Assembly (NCBI GenBank): GCA_033239005.1 | Contig: BSQZ01000006.1 | Span: 9,382,162-9,446,161 of the forward strand | Length of the DNA stretch: 64,000 nucleotides | Direction: 5' to 3' | Origin: Lamellibrachia satsuma | Taxonomy: Eukaryota; Annelida; Polychaeta; Sabellida; Siboglinidae | Shown here: piece by piece, positions 13,183 to 25,200 of the stretch | Layout of the letters: each line of letters starts with the position of its first letter | How positions within the stretch are numbered: position 1 is the stretch's first letter | Program-made: the position numbers and the translations under genes | The notes under the pieces: generated by a model | Told to the model about the DNA's origin: nothing | Seen by the model: only the letters and a program-made list of their open reading frames with translations | Databases searched by the model: none

Positions 13183-13891
13183 CTGATGATCCATTTAAAA
13201 AAAACATAAAATATGTCAAAGATCACATGTGTTTTCTGGCTTAATGAACTGGACACTTCTGGTGCAATGTTAAAATTACGTTTGGAAAAGGACCTCTAAA
13301 ATATGATAGCTATTACAATATATGTAATGCCATTGCGACTTTAGCCATGCACATCTTCTTTGGTCTTATAGACAGTTCCATTACTTATTGATCCCTATTG
13401 TGCTTTTGACAAGATATAACTAAACTTTCATTAAAATACCACAGTAAACAAATGCACTGTGAATAAATGCCCAGTGAGCAAATACCCTATGTGTACATAT
13501 GCCCTAGAGCAAATACATTGTGAACACTGGCATCAGCCAACGCTATTTTGTCTTAAACCTTAGTACTATAGAAATGCACTGAAGTACACTTTAAGAGTAC
13601 TGAGTAATCTCAACTAATTAAAAAAGCATGTTCATCTCATGCTGCAGGACTTAGTACATGGACATTATATTTGGATGGTATATAATGTGATATACAGGCT
13701 ATACTATTTTGTTTTATACATACCTATGGTATCAACAGCCCTCTGAAACCGAGTAATTAAAATATTAAATACCTTTCATTTTGAAGGTAAATAATTCCTA
13801 AGGTACCATTTTCTGAAAGAAATTACCCAGTATCAGTAGTGTTAGGACAGTACTGTACACATTACAGCGTGGATGTCCATGATATGTATAG

Positions 13892-15180
13892 CAGACCTGG
13901 GGCTGAGTACATTTTCATGAGTATGAGTACATTGATGATGGATGAGTAGGAGTATGAGTACATTACTAAAAGATGAGTATGAGTACGAATATATTCTCAC
14001 GAGTACGACTACATATTTGATAAATATTAAATAATAAGGCATTTTAAAATAAAAAGTATTAATTAATCTAATTTATATAACTCAGCAACAAGTGAATATG
14101 CAATGGCAGTTGATCAGATTTTTTATGAGGAAAACTGTAAAAACATCTTTATTTCATCAACAATAACATCAACTTCATTGGCATTTATTCAACTGGCATC
14201 CATCATCTATTTGCCATTGCACCGAATAAACATGAACGGGTTGCCTCCATGTTAAGTAAGTAAAACAAAACAACCAACAGGATTTGTTACCTGACAACAC
14301 ACTGGCTACATTTCTTTGTTTTGCATTTCTCTTATTTCTGTTCCCTCAGTCCCTGCTCTCTCAGTCCCTGCTCCCTTAGACCCTGCTCACTCAGTCCCTG
14401 CTCCCTCAGTCCCTGCTCCCTTAGACCCAGACTAGCATGTCTCGTGGCTTCATGGGACATGCTGCATGTCTCATGGTTTCACTGATCCCACATGGAGTAC
14501 ATTGTTATGAAGCACTTGAGTCATTGTTAGCAATTGCAATCAAGGGTCAGTTAGGGGTCTTCCAGATGTTACCTACAGTCTCAGGACTATGGACCATATG
14601 TCTGGACAATGGACATATAGCATACAACAGGCTCAAAATCCCCTTTGTACTTTTTAGCCAGATTGCTGTCATCAGATTATACTAGTGTAGGAGGCAGTCT
14701 GACTTGAGTCACCTTACTTCTACAGAGGAAGACTCAGCTGGCAGTTCTTAGCAGTTAGCACTGTCAGCCAGTGCCAAGACGTCTGCAGACTGCATCAAAG
14801 GCATTTCATGGCTAACTGGTGGGTTATCTGATGAATGGTCCTTTATGGACATCCTGGTGGCTTAATTAAACAAATTGATTATGGCCTGAATTGGTAGCCT
14901 ACAAGTTTGCCTTTTTGGGTATAATAGTCATGGTTATTGGAGAATGTACCATGTATAATACACATAGGGATGGTAAGGGGGTATTTCAATTAGAAATATC
15001 AAAGTATAAAAATATAGTTGAACATTCAAATACTTCAGGAAACTACACATAAATAAATTTTCACCGCATATATTGAGAAAGTACTCAGATGTACTCGTAA
15101 TGTACTCGTATATCTGAGTACATTGAGTATGAGTACGTGTACATGGTCCATAAGTTATATGAGTACGAGTCCCTGGTCTG
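13892..15180. mobile_element. Candidate non-autonomous hAT-like element
   Basis: The ends are inverted and similar: CAGACCTGGGGCTGAGTAC at 13892 and, on the minus strand from 15180, CAGACCAGGGACTCGTACTC. Both are followed by runs of GAGTAC/GTACTC motifs. CAGACCAGGG-type termini are common in hAT elements. Flanks share GTATA (13886-13890 and 15181-15185), a weak target duplication. The interior has no transposase ORF; it holds a 15-bp CCCTCAGTCCCTGCT repeat array (14341-14425). Confidence 0.55.
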
Positions 15181-15611
15181 GTATATACATACATATTAAC
15201 TACATACCCACTGGCACTGTCACGGTCGACTGCACATCGTGACAAAGATATAGTTAAGCCTATCGGGTATGAATGATCGCATTACTTGTGAACATTATCA
15301 CGTTACACCGTTCTACTATCGATTAGTCGAGCCTGCCGGTTGTAATAACTTCAAGAAAACGAAAACTTAGAACTGTATAACGTTAACAGCGTGCGGGGCG
15401 GGGTCAACCCGGATTCACCCTGACCTGCCGCACCCCTGCCCCAAAAAAATTTATCTGCTGTATACCTGCCCCAACCAGGTCAAACGTTTAATCAACGTAG
15501 CAAGCCAAAGATCAAAACTATTCATATCTGACATATCGAATTAACATTAGCTGTCACAACTACGATTACAGTGTACAGGCACAATAAAACTCGAGTTTGG
15601 CGTAAACTTAC

Positions 15612-15762
15612 TTCGCTTCATGGGTTCAACAAACAATACTTGCGCAACACGGAAGTAATCTAAATGATATGGTTCCCGTTTGGAGGCGCCACCATCTCTG
15701 CCACCCTTCCAGGTGGAGCCAATCTTGTGTCGACTGAACTTGGCTTTGGGATGTTTTGACAT
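15612..15762 (-). CDS. Possible first coding exon, unknown protein N-terminus
   Basis: ATG at 15762 opens a 50-codon reading frame (MSKHPKAKFSRHKIGSTWKG to FVEPMKR) that ends at a perfect donor (GTAAGT) in phase 1. The protein is basic at the start and has no domain that I recognise. It lies on the same strand as, and upstream of, the caspase exons, so it may be their first exon. The best acceptor of exon 13112-13182 needs a phase-2 partner, however, so either another exon intervenes or this belongs to a different transcript. No coding signal supports an exon between 13.2 and 15.6 kb, a stretch largely filled by a hAT-like element. Confidence 0.4.
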
Positions 15763-16089
15763 CGCTATTTACGACAGGACTTCATGACAGCTGTTTGTTA
15801 CTAAAACATATTTATTTAAAATAACGTGGGCGCCAGACGGGCATCCCCAAAGCGTAAAACACTATATCACGAAATGTGTTTGAGTAACCGAAACATCACA
15901 TTTCTCCATATTAATTTTTAGCATTGAACTTATAACGTGAGAAGTCAATGTCAGGGTCTATATAAGCATTGCTCATCCGTAGATAGCAACTTATACCATT
16001 GAGGTTAAACATTCAAACTGATAATATGCACTATATAAACTCAACTGAACTGTAACATAATACGCAGTTCACGAATTACAGGTTAAATT

Positions 16090-16545
16090 TTACAAGTGGT
16101 TTGCGCACTCTAGTAGATCTGCGAAGTTTTGTAGACTCCGCGACCGCTTTATCTGCAACCTCTGTCTCACATCACTAGACTGATTGACACCAGTCGGCTC
16201 GACTTCTCCGCTTATCGGCCCGGTCACCCCATCAGGATGGTCGGCCGTAGTCCCTAATGGTCTCACTAAAAGTGATGCTTGTACATTCCTCGCCTTCTTC
16301 TCACCTATGAAATCACGAACACCCATCGACATTGGTAGCGCTCTTCCAGCGTCGCCGTCACTCTCCTCGGGAATTCGGAGACGGATGTGATCCATATGTC
16401 TTCTCCAGACTCGGCCATCATGCAGTCAGTCCGACGGTGAAAGAGACAGGACCCAATTTGGTCTGAAGTACACCGAGCAGCAATTTTGGAATACCAGCGA
16501 AGTTCACCACCTAGACCGCGTCACCCGCATATAATTCACGTGACG
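16090..16545 (-). mobile_element. Degenerate 3' end of a Gypsy pol gene
   Basis: The minus strand reads, across frame breaks, GDAV..., LGPVSFTVGL, then MDHIRLRIPEESDGD. This is the pattern of the C-terminal end of Gypsy integrase (the GPY/F region followed by R.HxDHIR). It sits just outside the young Gypsy element and differs from that element's own C-terminus, so it is an older, separate insertion. No LTRs were identified for it. Confidence 0.5.
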
Positions 16546-16628
16546 GCTGATCATATCATTTATGAAATTAATATCACGTATAAAAACTGCTAGAAACTGT
16601 CGACAAAGGAGTAATATGACATAACTTT

Positions 16629-16806
16629 TGTTATATATTGAATAACTAGTTGTTATGTAGTAGTATTACTAGATAGCATTTGTCATTTGGTGAAGTCAAC
16701 ACTTTATTTTATGTAAAATCAAGACGAACAGACAGACAACAACACGAAAGTCCATCCCACAGAAATCGGTTAGAGTCTTTGTCAAACAACTGTCACATAC
16801 ACAACA
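16629..16806 (-). repeat. Gypsy element 3' LTR
   Basis: 178 bp, matching 20889-21066 base for base as far as I can read. In element orientation it starts TGTTGTGTATGTG and ends ATATATAACA. Confidence 0.92.
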
Positions 16807-17227
16807 TCCCTTCACACCAGTTAAAACTAACTAAACAACCTACTGTTGTACCAGGGATTATTATGCCCAGATGTACAGACAGCTTTACAGTGATAATCGC
16901 TCCGGAGCTTTGCGCTCTCGCTCGGATCTGCGAACTGCTGGCTGCGGAGCCGGCGAGTTGACGCTGCTACCACCAGGTATGGGAGCTGCGTCGTCGGACT
17001 CGTCGATCGTGTCGTTTCCACTTTCGCCATATTCGGGCGCTTGTTAAATCGGAGCTGGAGCTGGAGCCGCGATGTCGGCTTCTACCGGGTAGTCAGTCGC
17101 GCCTGCATGTCGAAAACGCACGTGATTGCGATGGCGCCTCAACTGACGACCGTCGAGCGCCTGCGATGTTAACACGTCATTATGCAGCTCCCGCAGGACT
17201 GCGGGAATCCAATTTGGCGAGCTTTGC

Positions 17228-20200
17228 CTATGGTTTTTTTACGTAAACCGCGTCGCCTGGGCTGAAATGACGCTTCTTCGACTTGTGATTGTAGTACTCG
17301 GTCATCTTTTCCTGCGATTTATGCACTTTTGCGCCGATGTTCGGGTGAACCACGTCCAGAAGCGTTCGTAGCTGTCGCCCCTTCAGTAATATACTCGGGG
17401 AACTTCCTGTCGTACCGCGAGGGGTTACTCGGTAGGTCAGCAAGTAACGAGCCAACCTTGTCTGCATCGACCCGTCTGTCATCTTTGTTAACCCTCGTTT
17501 CACGAGCTGCACTGCGCGTTCAGCGAGCCCGTTCGAGGAGGGGTGATAGGCAGGTGACGTGATGTGCTGAATGCCGTTTTGCCTCATGAACTGCGTGAAC
17601 TCTGCGCTGGTGAAACATGTGCCGTTATCAGTGACGATAGTCTCCGGCAGACCATGCTCTGCGAATAACATCCGCAATTGTTCAATCGTCACTTCTGATG
17701 TCGATGAGCGCACGACCATCGCATAGATCCATTTTGAGTACGCATCCACCGCCACGAGAATCATTCTGTTCTCTATGGGGCCTGCGTAGTCGAGATGCAC
17801 CCGTTTCCACGGCTCTTGCGGAAACAGCCACGGTCGCAATGGAGCTCTGGTCGGTTGTCGCGCGTTTTCCTCACATTGAGCACACTGTTGCGAAAGCTGT
17901 TCCATCTGGAGGTCAATGCCTGGCCACCAAATGTACGAGCGCGCCAGCGCCTTCATTTTCACCACACCGCTGTGGCTACTGTGTAGTAGTTTCAGCATCG
18001 TCGCGCGTCCAGGCTCGGGCACTATGATATGTGCGCCCCGCATCACGCAGCCATCGTGGATGCTCAGTTCGTCACGCACCTTGTGGTATTGCGTTGTTGT
18101 GATGTCACTCTCTGGCCACCCTGTGAGCAGATAGCGGTGCACCCGAGATAGCACTGGATCGCGTTGAGCCCAAGTGCGTATGTGAGTGGACGTGACCGGC
18201 GAGTCGTTAAAATTCTCGATGAGCTGAACATACTCTGCTGGCGCAGGCGTCTTAGCGGAGTGTGGCGTATGCAGAGGTAGTCTCGAAAGCGCATCACAGT
18301 TGCCGTGCGCGTCACCACTGCGATGACGAATGATGTAGGCGTAGCCGGCCAACGTCAGGGCCCAACGCTGAAGTCGACCCGACGCTTGAGGAGGTATCGG
18401 TCGTTGCTCGTTGAACAACCCTATCAGCGGTCGGTGATCGGTGATGAGCACAAACTTCATACCATAGAGGTATTGGTGGAACTTTGTCACTCCGAAAACC
18501 AAACTCAGTCCTTCCTTGTCTAGTTGCGAGTAGTTGATTTCTGCGGGTGATAAGCTCCTCGATGCGAACGCGATCGGCCGCTCCGAGCCGTCCTCCATCT
18601 GATGCGACAAGACCGCGCCCACCCCGTATGGTGACGCGTCGCAAGCGAGAAGGAGCGGCTTGTCGGGGTCGAAGTGTACAAGTAGCGAATCTGACTGCAG
18701 CAGCTGCTTTGCTGCCTCAAACGCACTAGCTTGCTCGTTCCCCCAGCACCACTTTGTCTCTTTTCTGAGTAGGACGTGCAGTGGGGCTAGCGTTGTTGAC
18801 AGGTTGCGCAGGAACCGCCCGTAGTAGTTGAGCAGACCGAGCCACGAACGCAATTCCTTCACGTTAGTTGGGCTAGGTGCATCACGAATGGCCCTGACCT
18901 TGTCGTCTGTTGGATGTAGGCCATCGCGATCGATCTTGTGCCCCAGGTACACGACTGACTGATTGAAGAACTCGCACTTATCATTGTTCAATTTCAGTCC
19001 TGCCTCGTCCAACCGTCTCAGGACCCAGCGAAGGTTCGCCACGTGTTCCTCTCGAGTTTTCCCGGTAACGAGAATGTCGTCCAAGAATATGCACACTCGT
19101 GGTATGTCAGCAAGCACACACTCAAGAGCTCTCTGGAATATGGATGGTGCCACCGAAATACCGTACGGCAAGCGGGTGTATCGAAAAAGTCCTTTGTGGG
19201 TGTTGATGGTGACGTACTCGCGGGACCCTTCATCCAATGGCAGTTGAAGGTAGGCATGCCTCAAGTCGAGTTTACTGAATGTCTCGCCTCCGGCCAGGCT
19301 GGCGTAAAGATCGTTCACCCTGGGTAGCGGATATTTGTCCTCCACTACACTTCTGTTGATCGTCACCTTGTAGTCTCCGCAGATCCTTATCTGCCCGCTC
19401 GCTTTGCAGACTGGAACGATCGGTGCCGCCCATTCCGAAAACTGGACCGGCTCGATTATCCCTTCATGCTGAAGTCGGTCGAATTCGTTTTCAACTTTCT
19501 CCTTCAGTGCGTAAGGAATGGGTCTGGCCTTGAAGAATCGTGGTATAGCGCCGTTTTTAACATGGATCTTCACCTGCACGTCCTTCAGTTTCCCCAGCCC
19601 CTCAGAGAACACGCCTGGCACTTCCGCCAAAAGTCCGGACTGCACCGGGTCACGTTTGCAGACGTGCATGATTTCACCCCAGTCGAGCTTCAACTGCGAC
19701 AGTAAGTTTCTCCCCAGAAGGTTTTTTCGAGTACCCGACACGACAATGATCGGAACGTGTGCCGACTGTTGCTTGTACTGTGTGACGACATCGATCTGTC
19801 CCAGCACCGGAACCGACTGACCGGTATAACTGGTCAAGTTCACATCAGTCGATTGTAGCTTAGGCGGGTGCGACCATAACTCGCGATATGTCGTCTCATT
19901 GATGATGGAGATCCCCGCTCCCGTGTCCACCAGCATTTTCACCGATTTACCGTCCATCTGTACGCCTACTTCGATAGGTTGATGTGACGTCGGCCCACTG
20001 GTGACGTGGTACAGGCTGTAGTCGCTGTACTCGTCTCTCTCGTCAGTCTCGTGTGTAGTGCTCACGAGATGAGATTCGCCGTTTTTCTTGCGGCACGCCT
20101 CCGCGATATGTCCTCTCTTCTGACAAAAGTGACACGTTGCGTCCTTGAACCTGCACTGTTGCTGTGTGTGGTTTCCGTTGCAACGGTAACACCGTTTGCG

Positions 20201-20875
20201 AGTCGCATTGACGGCATTGTCGTTACGCTGGTGCTCCGGGAACTTCTTTTCCACCCTACTTTGATACTTGTGCACCACGTCCACCGGCACTGTATTGCTA
20301 GTGGAGTCGTGTTTAGGGGCTATCTGCTTAGCCTCGCTGTCCGCCACTTCGTCCGCCAGTGCCATCTGAATTGCTTGTTCGAACGACCTCTCTTCGCTCA
20401 GTAGTTTGCGTTGAGTGCTGCTACTTCTTATTCCGCACACTAGTTGATCTCGCAATGCCTCACTCAGAAATTCTCCGAAATTGCAAGTGGATGCTAGTCT
20501 CCGGAGTTCTGCAGCAAATGTAGCAATGGCCTCACCGTCTTTCTGGGTTCGTTGATGAAATTTGAACCTCTCAGCCACTATAAGCCGACGTGGCGTCAGG
20601 TGACTTTTAAGTCTCGCAGTTATCTCATCGAACGACAGATCTACCGGTCTTTGCGGACTGACTAGGCTTTTCAGAAGTAGGTACGTTTCGGGGCCTACCA
20701 GAGTCAGTAGAGTGGCTACCTTCTTTTTCTCTGCGGCCAACTGCACAACTTCGTCGGCGCCGGCGATTCCCACCGCCGCAACATCGTTCGCGACCAAGTA
20801 CATTTCGAGCCGCTCCAAATATGCTTCCAGGTCACTACTACCGTCGTACGGCTCAATTCGGCCAATGTTCGCCAT
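17228..20875 (-). CDS. Gypsy Gag-Pol polyprotein (1215 residues to first stop)
   Basis: Single frame. The Gag N-terminus (MANIGRIEPYDGSSDLEAYL) leads to two CCHC knuckles near residue 230 (CYRCNGNHTQQQC, CHFCQKRGHIAEAC). An aspartic protease has VDTGAG near residue 318. The RT has KLDLRHAYLQL and an FLDD catalytic box near 600 (F in place of the usual Y). RNase H has ACDASPYGVGAVL near 743. Integrase has an HH-CC zinc site near 975 (CAQC), then VAVDAYSKW, VTDNG and the Glu in NGLAERAVQ. It stops at VYVKKP because of an A7 run. Coding similarity continues about 65 codons further in another frame, so the extreme C-terminus is lost by a one-base shift. Confidence 0.92.
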   Translation of the reverse strand: MANIGRIEPYDGSSDLEAYLERLEMYLVANDVAAVGIAGADEVVQLAAEKKKVATLLTLVGPETYLLLKSLVSPQRPVDLSFDEITARLKSHLTPRRLIVAERFKFHQRTQKDGEAIATFAAELRRLASTCNFGEFLSEALRDQLVCGIRSSSTQRKLLSEERSFEQAIQMALADEVADSEAKQIAPKHDSTSNTVPVDVVHKYQSRVEKKFPEHQRNDNAVNATRKRCYRCNGNHTQQQCRFKDATCHFCQKRGHIAEACRKKNGESHLVSTTHETDERDEYSDYSLYHVTSGPTSHQPIEVGVQMDGKSVKMLVDTGAGISIINETTYRELWSHPPKLQSTDVNLTSYTGQSVPVLGQIDVVTQYKQQSAHVPIIVVSGTRKNLLGRNLLSQLKLDWGEIMHVCKRDPVQSGLLAEVPGVFSEGLGKLKDVQVKIHVKNGAIPRFFKARPIPYALKEKVENEFDRLQHEGIIEPVQFSEWAAPIVPVCKASGQIRICGDYKVTINRSVVEDKYPLPRVNDLYASLAGGETFSKLDLRHAYLQLPLDEGSREYVTINTHKGLFRYTRLPYGISVAPSIFQRALECVLADIPRVCIFLDDILVTGKTREEHVANLRWVLRRLDEAGLKLNNDKCEFFNQSVVYLGHKIDRDGLHPTDDKVRAIRDAPSPTNVKELRSWLGLLNYYGRFLRNLSTTLAPLHVLLRKETKWCWGNEQASAFEAAKQLLQSDSLLVHFDPDKPLLLACDASPYGVGAVLSHQMEDGSERPIAFASRSLSPAEINYSQLDKEGLSLVFGVTKFHQYLYGMKFVLITDHRPLIGLFNEQRPIPPQASGRLQRWALTLAGYAYIIRHRSGDAHGNCDALSRLPLHTPHSAKTPAPAEYVQLIENFNDSPVTSTHIRTWAQRDPVLSRVHRYLLTGWPESDITTTQYHKVRDELSIHDGCVMRGAHIIVPEPGRATMLKLLHSSHSGVVKMKALARSYIWWPGIDLQMEQLSQQCAQCEENARQPTRAPLRPWLFPQEPWKRVHLDYAGPIENRMILVAVDAYSKWIYAMVVRSSTSEVTIEQLRMLFAEHGLPETIVTDNGTCFTSAEFTQFMRQNGIQHITSPAYHPSSNGLAERAVQLVKRGLTKMTDGSMQTRLARYLLTYRVTPRGTTGSSPSILLKGRQLRTLLDVVHPNIGAKVHKSQEKMTEYYNHKSKKRHFSPGDAVYVKKP

Positions 20876-20888
20876 TCTCGTCGCCAGT

Positions 20889-21066
20889 TGTTATATATTG
20901 AATAACTAGTTGTTATGTAGTAGTATTACTAGATAGCATTTGTCATTTGGTGAAGTCAACACTTTATTTTATGTAAAATCAAGACGAACAGACAGACAAC
21001 AACACGAAAGTCCATCCCACAGAAATCGGTTAGAGTCTTTGTCAAACAACTGTCACATACACAACA
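20889..21066 (-). repeat. Gypsy element 5' LTR
   Basis: Partner of the left LTR. The gag-pol ATG at 20875 lies only about 14 bp inside it, so the untranslated leader beyond the LTR is almost absent. Confidence 0.92.
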
Positions 21067-22288
21067 ACTATATATAACTATATATAAGTATTCTTACTTC
21101 AATGTTTCTCCTGTCGAGCATTTCACCAATATTCTTTGTATACTTAATACATACATCTAATTTGTTTGATATGTTTGAATAAACGCATTTAATTTGATTT
21201 GGAAACGGTGATTCCGTCACGCTGGAGTTCGTGTCATGCGAGTGGAAGGAATCCTAGTGTGCTACGACCGAGCTGAATAGTAATGCTAGAAAGATGAAGT
21301 TTGGGACATGCGACCACCAGGGGCTGATCCTGGCTTGTTGCCAGGGGGGTTTCAGTCAGTGGTACGTCTCAGTCTTTCGAACCGGAGGGAGGGACCGACA
21401 CATGTGTTGTTCTACCTATTCAACCATTCAGTTCAGTGATACCCATTTTATTACAGAGGTAAACTGTAGTCATTATTTAAGGTCTCTGCTAGTCTCATTT
21501 CAAAATCATTTTGCGAAATATCAAACCTATCTAGTATCCAACGCAATATGCTAGCTCGTTTGTGAAACTTTTCTATGTATGTTTTGGTGAAATCATCAGA
21601 CAAACTGTTAAATTACTCACTGTTCGGTCAAACATTAATTGAAGTGAAAAGGAAAACGCTCAAAACTCACGAATGTGAAATTTCGTAACTTTGTCATGTG
21701 ATTGGCGAGAGGATGGTCAAGTCCATGATGTGATCAGCACTGACCCGCAAAGTGCTAACCATTTTGGATATCCAGTATTTTAAGACTTACCAGATCTAAC
21801 GACTAAAGTCTTGTCTTTAGATGATTTGAACAAAAATATACATTATTTATTAAATGCATTGTTACTTAAACTATTCAGACATCACTTATGGGCATCAACG
21901 ACACATGGACATCAACGAACCGGATTCGCAATAGGCTAAATCAGTTGAGAATGAAGTTTTAAATGATGTACCTGAAAATACGTTGGTGTTGTGCTATGCC
22001 AATTAAATCAAACCCAAAATAAATACTGATTTCAAATCTATGATTTTATTTATCACATAATCGATAATTTCTAAAACACATGTTTACCAAACCACAACTT
22101 CGAGTGTATCAGCTGCATCTGTCGGCATTTCATGAACATCTTCTACAAGGAGGTAAACAACAGGTACTGTCAATGTACGTTTAACTTTGTTAGTCAACGG
22201 TGCAACAAACAAATAAAATGTTTGACGATAAATGCTATGTTAATCACTCGTACACCACACAATCTTCCCAGGAGCCTGTGCTGGTGAA

Positions 22289-25200
22289 TCAGACCAAGGC
22301 ACCGACGTCACGAAGGTCCACGTTCAGAGCCATTGTAAAAAACTGAAAAAGAACAATGGTAAATCACTTATATACATATCATTTATTCACATATTTCTGG
22401 TCACGTCCATGGTATGATTTTATTTATCGCATAATCATTTTGTAGTGATTAAAAATAGCATTATTTGTTCAGAATAAAAACTCTTGCAAAATTCGGTTAA
22501 ATCAGCCAACGAAGAAGCAGAATGTGAACAAGCTGCGTAGGTGGCAGCACATGTATGTCATTTTAATCTCTTTAAAATTATACCAAAACTGTGCAATTAT
22601 TACAGCAAAGAACAAAACATATTAATATACCATACATATTACAAAATTTAATGACTATTTTGTCTAATATATACATTTTATGTTACTCTTTCTGATTGAA
22701 AGTGTGTATAAGTAATAAACATATACTAGATACGCTTAAGCAAGGCATATGTCATTGGATAACAACGATAATTGTCTTTTGTACACACAAATTTAGTGTT
22801 GTATGTTTCATATAAACAATATTGCACTATTAGAGTCTATTTGAAATGACTCATTACCTCTCTGGTGCACGCCTGAACAATCATTTCGACTGACTGATTT
22901 AGTGTTGTATGTTTCATATAAACAATATTGCACTATTAGAGTCTATTTGAAATGACTCATTACCTCTCTGGTGCACGCCTGAACAATCATTTCGACTGAC
23001 TGCACAAGAATGTATGCCCGATTCATTAAAAAAACATTAAATTAATTATCAAGCTGCAACGAATATACTAAACCGATAATAATAATTATTATTTTTTAAA
23101 GAAAACATAATTGTAGCTCTACAATACAAACAATCAGATATTTAATTTTTTCTGATGTGATTATGCACAACTTGGCATATATCAGATTTACGTATCTAAT
23201 TGCTACATAAATAATGTCAGCCAGCCATAAATTGATATCCATGTTGGATTCTCTATGTGGACAAACTACTGCAACATTACAGTAAAACCCACTGTCAAAC
23301 CTACTAATACCCAAATAAAAACATAAACCTTATGTAGAACACATACGTCCGCCTTTGATACCCGGATGTCGTTCCAGTCCCGTCCAAGTTCAGAAAGACA
23401 TCGGTCTTACTTGAAGAGAAACAATTGCAATTAAACAATTACCTCTTCGCGTTCTAACGAGATAGCACCCTCCTTGTATGTGTCTCTGGCACGGAACTGG
23501 TCCGTCAGGGATTTCACCATAATGCTGCACTGGATTAAATCCCCAAAGTTCATTGTGAATGTGGCATTTCGATCAAAGACGCAAATACACAACTTGGCAA
23601 AGGTAGGCGACCTGTAAAAGTGAAATGTAACACATTTAGCAAGTTGCAACATCTCGACGTCATACAAAAAGATGCACCGACAGACGCTACCCGGAGGTAT
23701 CCTGCATAGATCCTTCAACGAATCTCAAATGAACCACAATTTGAAAAGAATACAGCCATTTTCTAGCTACACGTGTCTTCTTTCTTTATCTAGTATTCGT
23801 GTCTTTTTAAGTGTTATGCTAAGTCAGTAGTAACACCACATTGTCTGGAAGGATTCGAACGGATATAGGTATATGTCCACGACTCAGTCCTGTCCCACGA
23901 ACTGTTCATAAAATAAATTTCTTTAAATTATCACTTGGAATTCCAAAACATCCCTGCAAGGCTAACGTAGCAAACTAATTAAAACTAAATTGTATGATGG
24001 CGCCGTGCAAACGGCAGTTCAAGGCCACAAGGCACTTAATTTGTGGCAGTTGTAGTAACTGGGTAGATTTCGTCAAGTCTGGGTGTGAGAAGTCCTGGGC
24101 TGAGGTCCAGGCAGATAGTTTTAGTTTTGAGTGTAGGGGATGCGCAAGGATGAAGCAACTAGAGGTGGAGTTGGAAGAGCTGAGGCTGCTCGTTGTGGCA
24201 ATGGTGGGAAGGGAACAGGGGAGTTGTGCCAGTAGTTCCGGTGAGGGAACAGTAGACGATAAAGTGGGGAAAGACACAAGAGATGCTAGGGAGAGCTCAC
24301 CTCAGCCTGGGAGGAAGCTGAGAGGAGGGAAGGTGACAGGTCATAGGGAGACAGGACGTAAGGAGACGGGAAGGAAAGGAACGGGAGGGAAGACAACCGG
24401 GGTGAAGGACAGGGGAGTAGGGGAGACAGGAGGGAAGGAGAAGGGAGTGGGGGAGACGGGAGGGAAGACAACCGGGGTGAAGGAGAGGGGAGTAGCGGAG
24501 ACAGGAGGGAAGGAGAAGGGAGTGGGGGAGACGGGAGGGAAGACAACCGGAGTGAAGGAGAGGGGAGTAGCGGAGACAGGAGGGAAGGAGAAGGGAGTGG
24601 GAGAGACGGGAGGGATAACAACCGGAGTGAAGGAGAACGGAGTAGGGGAGACAGGAGGGAAGGAGAAGGGAGTGGGGGAGACGGAAGGGAAGGGGTCAGG
24701 ACAGAATGTGATGGAGGGGATCGAAAGGAAGAGTTATTCTGCAGCAGTGATAGAGGGGGTGAGGAAGAGAGCGAGGGTGTTTGTGGGGGATTCGATAGTT
24801 AGGAAGACCGACAGAGTCTTAAACAAGGGAGATGATGTGGTGGTCTGCTTGCCTGGAGCCAAAATAGAGGCGATAACTGAGAGGGTAAAAAACATCGTAG
24901 GCTCGGGTAAGGGTGGATCTGTTTTAGTACATGTAGGGACAAATAACGTAGAGAGGGAGGGTACAACTGCCATAGTTAGGAAATATAGGCAGTTGGTCAG
25001 AACACTAAAACAGACGCGGGTTGAGCAGGTAATACTGTCAGGGATTTTACCTGTAATGGGCAGGAGGGGTCATAAATATCGAAATTGTCGGGGGATGGCA
25101 ATTAACATGTTAGTCCAGAGGCTGTGTAGGGAAGAGGAAGTTGGATTTGTGGATTTATGGGGAAGTTTTGTTGGGAGGGCTGATATGTACATGAAGGATG

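Larger units (their letters stand above)
16629..21066 (-). mobile_element. Nearly intact LTR retrotransposon, Gypsy/Mag-like
   Basis: About 4.4 kb, in minus orientation. LTRs of 178 bp at 16629-16806 and 20889-21066 look identical by eye and have TG...CA-type ends. The element has one fused gag-pol frame. After the 5' LTR comes a primer-binding-type sequence (TGGCGACGAGAATGG) that overlaps the start codon. Next to the 3' LTR is a short purine run (GTGTGAAGGGA). Flanking ACTTT/ACTAT is an imperfect 5-bp duplication. Matching LTRs imply recent insertion. Confidence 0.92.

Noticed and set aside
24286..24621. Minus-strand Leu/Ser/Pro ORF
   Set aside because: Antisense shadow of the repeat block in LINE ORF1.
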